DNA of 64,000 bases. Origin: Methanobacteriota archaeon (GTDB lineage: Archaea; Halobacteriota; Methanomicrobia; Methanomicrobiales; Methanoculleaceae). This document shows, piece after piece, positions 61,980 through 64,000 of the stretch. How positions within the stretch are numbered: the stretch's first letter is position 1; every line of letters begins with the position of its first letter. Below the pieces are notes generated by a model. It had not been told where the DNA came from, searched no databases, and was given only the letters and a program-made list of their open reading frames with translations. Both the position numbers and the translations under genes were made by a program. Location of the stretch: positions 62,001 through 126,000 of the forward strand of contig JAENYE010000004.1 of the NCBI GenBank assembly GCA_016841955.1, in the 5' to 3' direction.

Positions 61980-63506
61980 ATGACAGTACCCCAGAGACAG
62001 AAGAAGCGACCAATAGACGCCGACACGCCTATTCCGGATGGCAGCAGCGACCCTGACGAGAGCGCAAAAACCCGGCATGTTGCTCCGGAAAACGATCTGA
62101 CGCCCCTGAACCCGAACGGGTATCTCATGATCCTCATAGGTCTGATCGGTATCGGCGCCTTATTGCGGCTCTACAACCTTGGAAACAACTCGCTGTGGCT
62201 CGACGAGGCCTCGACCCTGGAGTTCGCCCGGCAGTCGCTCACCGGCATCTGGGAGAGCACCGCCGGCGGAGAGTTCAACCCGCCGCTCTTCTACTGGCTG
62301 GAGCATGGGATGCTCCTCTTCGGGGAGAGCGAGTTCGTGCTCCGGTTCCTCCCCGCACTCCTCGGCGTCCTGACGATTCCGGTCGTATACCTCGTCGGAA
62401 AGGAGTTCCGGGACAAAAACGTCGGGCTCATCGCCGCCGCCCTCCTCGCGTTCTCGCCCTTCCACATTTTCTACTCCCAGGAAGCCCGGGCATACGCCCC
62501 GATGCTCTTCTTCTTCTCCCTGGCACTCCTCTTCTACGTGAGAGCGAGCCGGTCGGACGAGGTCCGTTCCTGGGTCCTCTTCGGGTTCTTCTCCGCAGTC
62601 GTCTTCTGGATGCACTTCTACGCCATCGTGCCGGTCGCCGTCCTCATCCTCCACGCCCTCGTCACCCATGCCGGCGAGATCCGGAACGCGAGGAACCTGG
62701 CCCTCTCGGTCGTCGCGTTTGTCGCTGCAAGCCTCCCCCTGCTCATCGTAACGATCAACCTCTTCCTGGTGAGGACGGCGTCCGCTCCGACGTTCGGCAT
62801 GCAGGGGCTCGATGTCGTCTACCAGACCCTTCTCCAGGTATCGGGGTTCAGCGATCTCGTCCTGGTGCCCTTCATCATCCTCTTCCTCCTCGGCGTCGCG
62901 TACACCTGGCGCGAGGACCGGAACGGAGCGCTCCTCCTCCTCATCATGATGGTCCTTCCGTTGGCGGCAAGCCTCACCCTCTCATCGAGGATGCCGATGA
63001 TCCCGCGCTACCTCATCTACCTCCTCCCGGTCTACTTCATCGGGATCGCGTCGGCGTATCCCGGGCTCTACGCCCTCGCGAGAGACAGAAAAGCGGTCTA
63101 CATCTTCGTCGCGGCGGCGGTCCTCATCAGCACCCCCTTCCTCGCAACCTACTACACGACACCCCATAAGAACGACTGGCGGGGATTCTCCGCGGAGCTC
63201 GGCGGGATGACGGGGGAAGGGGACCTCATCGTCGTGCTGCCGCCCTACATGGCGCAGCCGCTCGACTACTACTACAGCAACGCGACCGACCGGACCCTTG
63301 AGATCGGGGCAACGACCGGGGACGACCTGGCGGCGATCCGCGACAGGTACCCCGACCGGCGTGCGTTTTACGTGGTAACCGGGGACATCTTCGCCGCGGA
63401 CCCCTCGGGAGAGGCGGCAGACTGGCTCGAAGAGAACACGCAGCTCGACGGGCAGCGTATGGGGATCTACCTCTTCGTATCGACCCAGGGAGAGCGTAAT
63501 GGCTGA
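61980..63506 (+). CDS. Membrane glycosyltransferase, GT39/ArnT-like
   Basis: A 508-residue GT-C enzyme using a lipid-linked sugar donor. After a polar 40-residue N-terminus come about 10-12 hydrophobic segments. Family signs are RLYNLGNNSLWLDEASTL with the catalytic Asp/Glu in the first outer loop, GEFNPPLFYWLEHGM, and FSPFHIFYSQEARAYAPMLF. A TATA-like CTTTTTATCAG at 61949-61959 lies right upstream, so the mRNA may be leaderless. The GT2 gene overlaps its end by 8 bases, so the two likely act together in protein or lipid glycosylation at the cell surface. Confidence 0.88.
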   Translation: MTVPQRQKKRPIDADTPIPDGSSDPDESAKTRHVAPENDLTPLNPNGYLMILIGLIGIGALLRLYNLGNNSLWLDEASTLEFARQSLTGIWESTAGGEFNPPLFYWLEHGMLLFGESEFVLRFLPALLGVLTIPVVYLVGKEFRDKNVGLIAAALLAFSPFHIFYSQEARAYAPMLFFFSLALLFYVRASRSDEVRSWVLFGFFSAVVFWMHFYAIVPVAVLILHALVTHAGEIRNARNLALSVVAFVAASLPLLIVTINLFLVRTASAPTFGMQGLDVVYQTLLQVSGFSDLVLVPFIILFLLGVAYTWREDRNGALLLLIMMVLPLAASLTLSSRMPMIPRYLIYLLPVYFIGIASAYPGLYALARDRKAVYIFVAAAVLISTPFLATYYTTPHKNDWRGFSAELGGMTGEGDLIVVLPPYMAQPLDYYYSNATDRTLEIGATTGDDLAAIRDRYPDRRAFYVVTGDIFAADPSGEAADWLEENTQLDGQRMGIYLFVSTQGERNG

Positions 63507-64000
63507 TACCTACGACCTGACGGTAATTATCCCGACCTTCAACGAGGAGGAGAATATCGCCGTAATCATCGAGGCGGTCAACAGCGTCCTCTCGACGAGC
63601 GGCATCCACGGCGAGGTCCTGGTGGTGGATGACTCCTCGAAAGACCGCACGATCGGGATCGTGCAGGAGATCGCCGGCAACAGCGACAACGTGCGGCTGA
63701 TCGTACGGCGTGAGGACCACGGCCTTTCCCAGTCGGTCGTCGAAGGATTCCGTGCGGCGCGTTCAGACGTCTTCCAGGTAATCGACGCCGACTTCTCGCA
63801 CCCGCCGGAACTCATCCCCCGCTTTTACGAGGCGATACGGGGCGGTGCGGATATCGCCATCGGGAGCAGGTACATGAAAGGCGGGGATATCGAGGAGTGG
63901 CCGCTCGCACGAAGGATCATATCGCTCGGGGCCACGGCGTTCGGGCGCATGCTCTTCCCGGAGATCACCGACCCCGTGAGCGGGTTCTTTGCCGTGAGGC
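63499..64000 (+). CDS. GT2 glycosyltransferase (dolichyl-phosphate mannose/glucose synthase-like), 3' end outside the window
   Basis: The visible 167 residues are a GT-A domain: VIIPTFNEEENIAVIIEAV at residues 9-27, VLVVDDSSKDRTIGIVQEI with nucleotide-binding Asp, VIDADFSHPPELIPRF with the DxD-like metal motif near 95, GSRYMKGG, and TDPVSGFFAVR at the end of the window. The family makes polyprenyl-phosphate sugars that GT39-type enzymes use, which fits the overlapping upstream gene. Start ATG 63499 follows GGGAGAGCGTA. A C-terminal membrane part may lie beyond the edge. Confidence 0.9.
   Translation, partial: MADTYDLTVIIPTFNEEENIAVIIEAVNSVLSTSGIHGEVLVVDDSSKDRTIGIVQEIAGNSDNVRLIVRREDHGLSQSVVEGFRAARSDVFQVIDADFSHPPELIPRFYEAIRGGADIAIGSRYMKGGDIEEWPLARRIISLGATAFGRMLFPEITDPVSGFFAVR

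Overview
The window reads as a GC-rich chromosomal segment of a euryarchaeal methanogen. My best guess is the Methanomicrobiales, near Methanoculleus; this is inferred from overall character, not from a marker gene. Supporting signs are TATA-type promoters, GGAGG ribosome binding sites in front of ATG/GTG starts, a tRNA without an encoded CCA, an FmdE-family protein, a DUF365 protein, a TreT trehalose synthase and multi-PAS kinases with an HDxRN box. I see no rRNA, no CRISPR array and no transposase.

Region 1 (1-14.2 kb) is carbohydrate and membrane-energy metabolism: a truncated phosphomannomutase-type enzyme, phosphoglycerate mutase, TreT, a CBS-domain protein, short-form alpha-glucan phosphorylase, a P-type H+-ATPase, an MFS sugar transporter, a GH15 glucosidase and an APC transporter. 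Together they suggest turnover of glycogen/trehalose and coupled sugar transport. Region 2 (14.3-21.7 kb) holds an HD hydrolase, a Fic protein, a methyltransferase, and a divergent FmdE-ABC metal-uptake cassette whose permease and ATPase resemble Zn/Mn transporters. Region 3 (22-28.4 kb) is an AddB/AddA-like helicase-nuclease pair. Region 4 (28.4-38.3 kb) is a patchwork: a dead MNT-HEPN pair carrying two copies of a short insertion, a PEP-synthase/prenyl-synthase chimeric remnant, a 1440-residue multi-PAS kinase, a QueG-like Fe-S protein, Hsp20, an intact MNT-HEPN pair, a HIT protein, a broken HNH nuclease and a HEAT-repeat protein.

Region 5 (38.9-59.4 kb) is a defence island of visibly lower GC. 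Its first operon is a UvrD-like helicase fused to an Fe-S PD-(D/E)XK nuclease, a type III-like Mod, a Res helicase and an EVE-domain protein (40443-50029), flanked by a divergent DUF5655-type nuclease and a DUF365 protein. Its second part is the most interesting: a tightly packed Dam-type methyltransferase, HerA ATPase and NurA nuclease, followed by a 1624-residue protein with an N-terminal sacsin-like GHKL ATPase and a C-terminal DUF3883 (NO VEIN) nuclease-like domain. I propose these four genes (50174-59389) as a candidate composite defence system. To my knowledge this combination is not an established system; I could not search databases.

Region 6 (59.4-64 kb) holds a holin-like small protein, three tandem hairpin repeats, a DUF1348 protein, tRNA-Arg(GCG) whose 3' end faces the island, a lipoprotein, a GT39-like membrane glycosyltransferase and a truncated GT2 enzyme.
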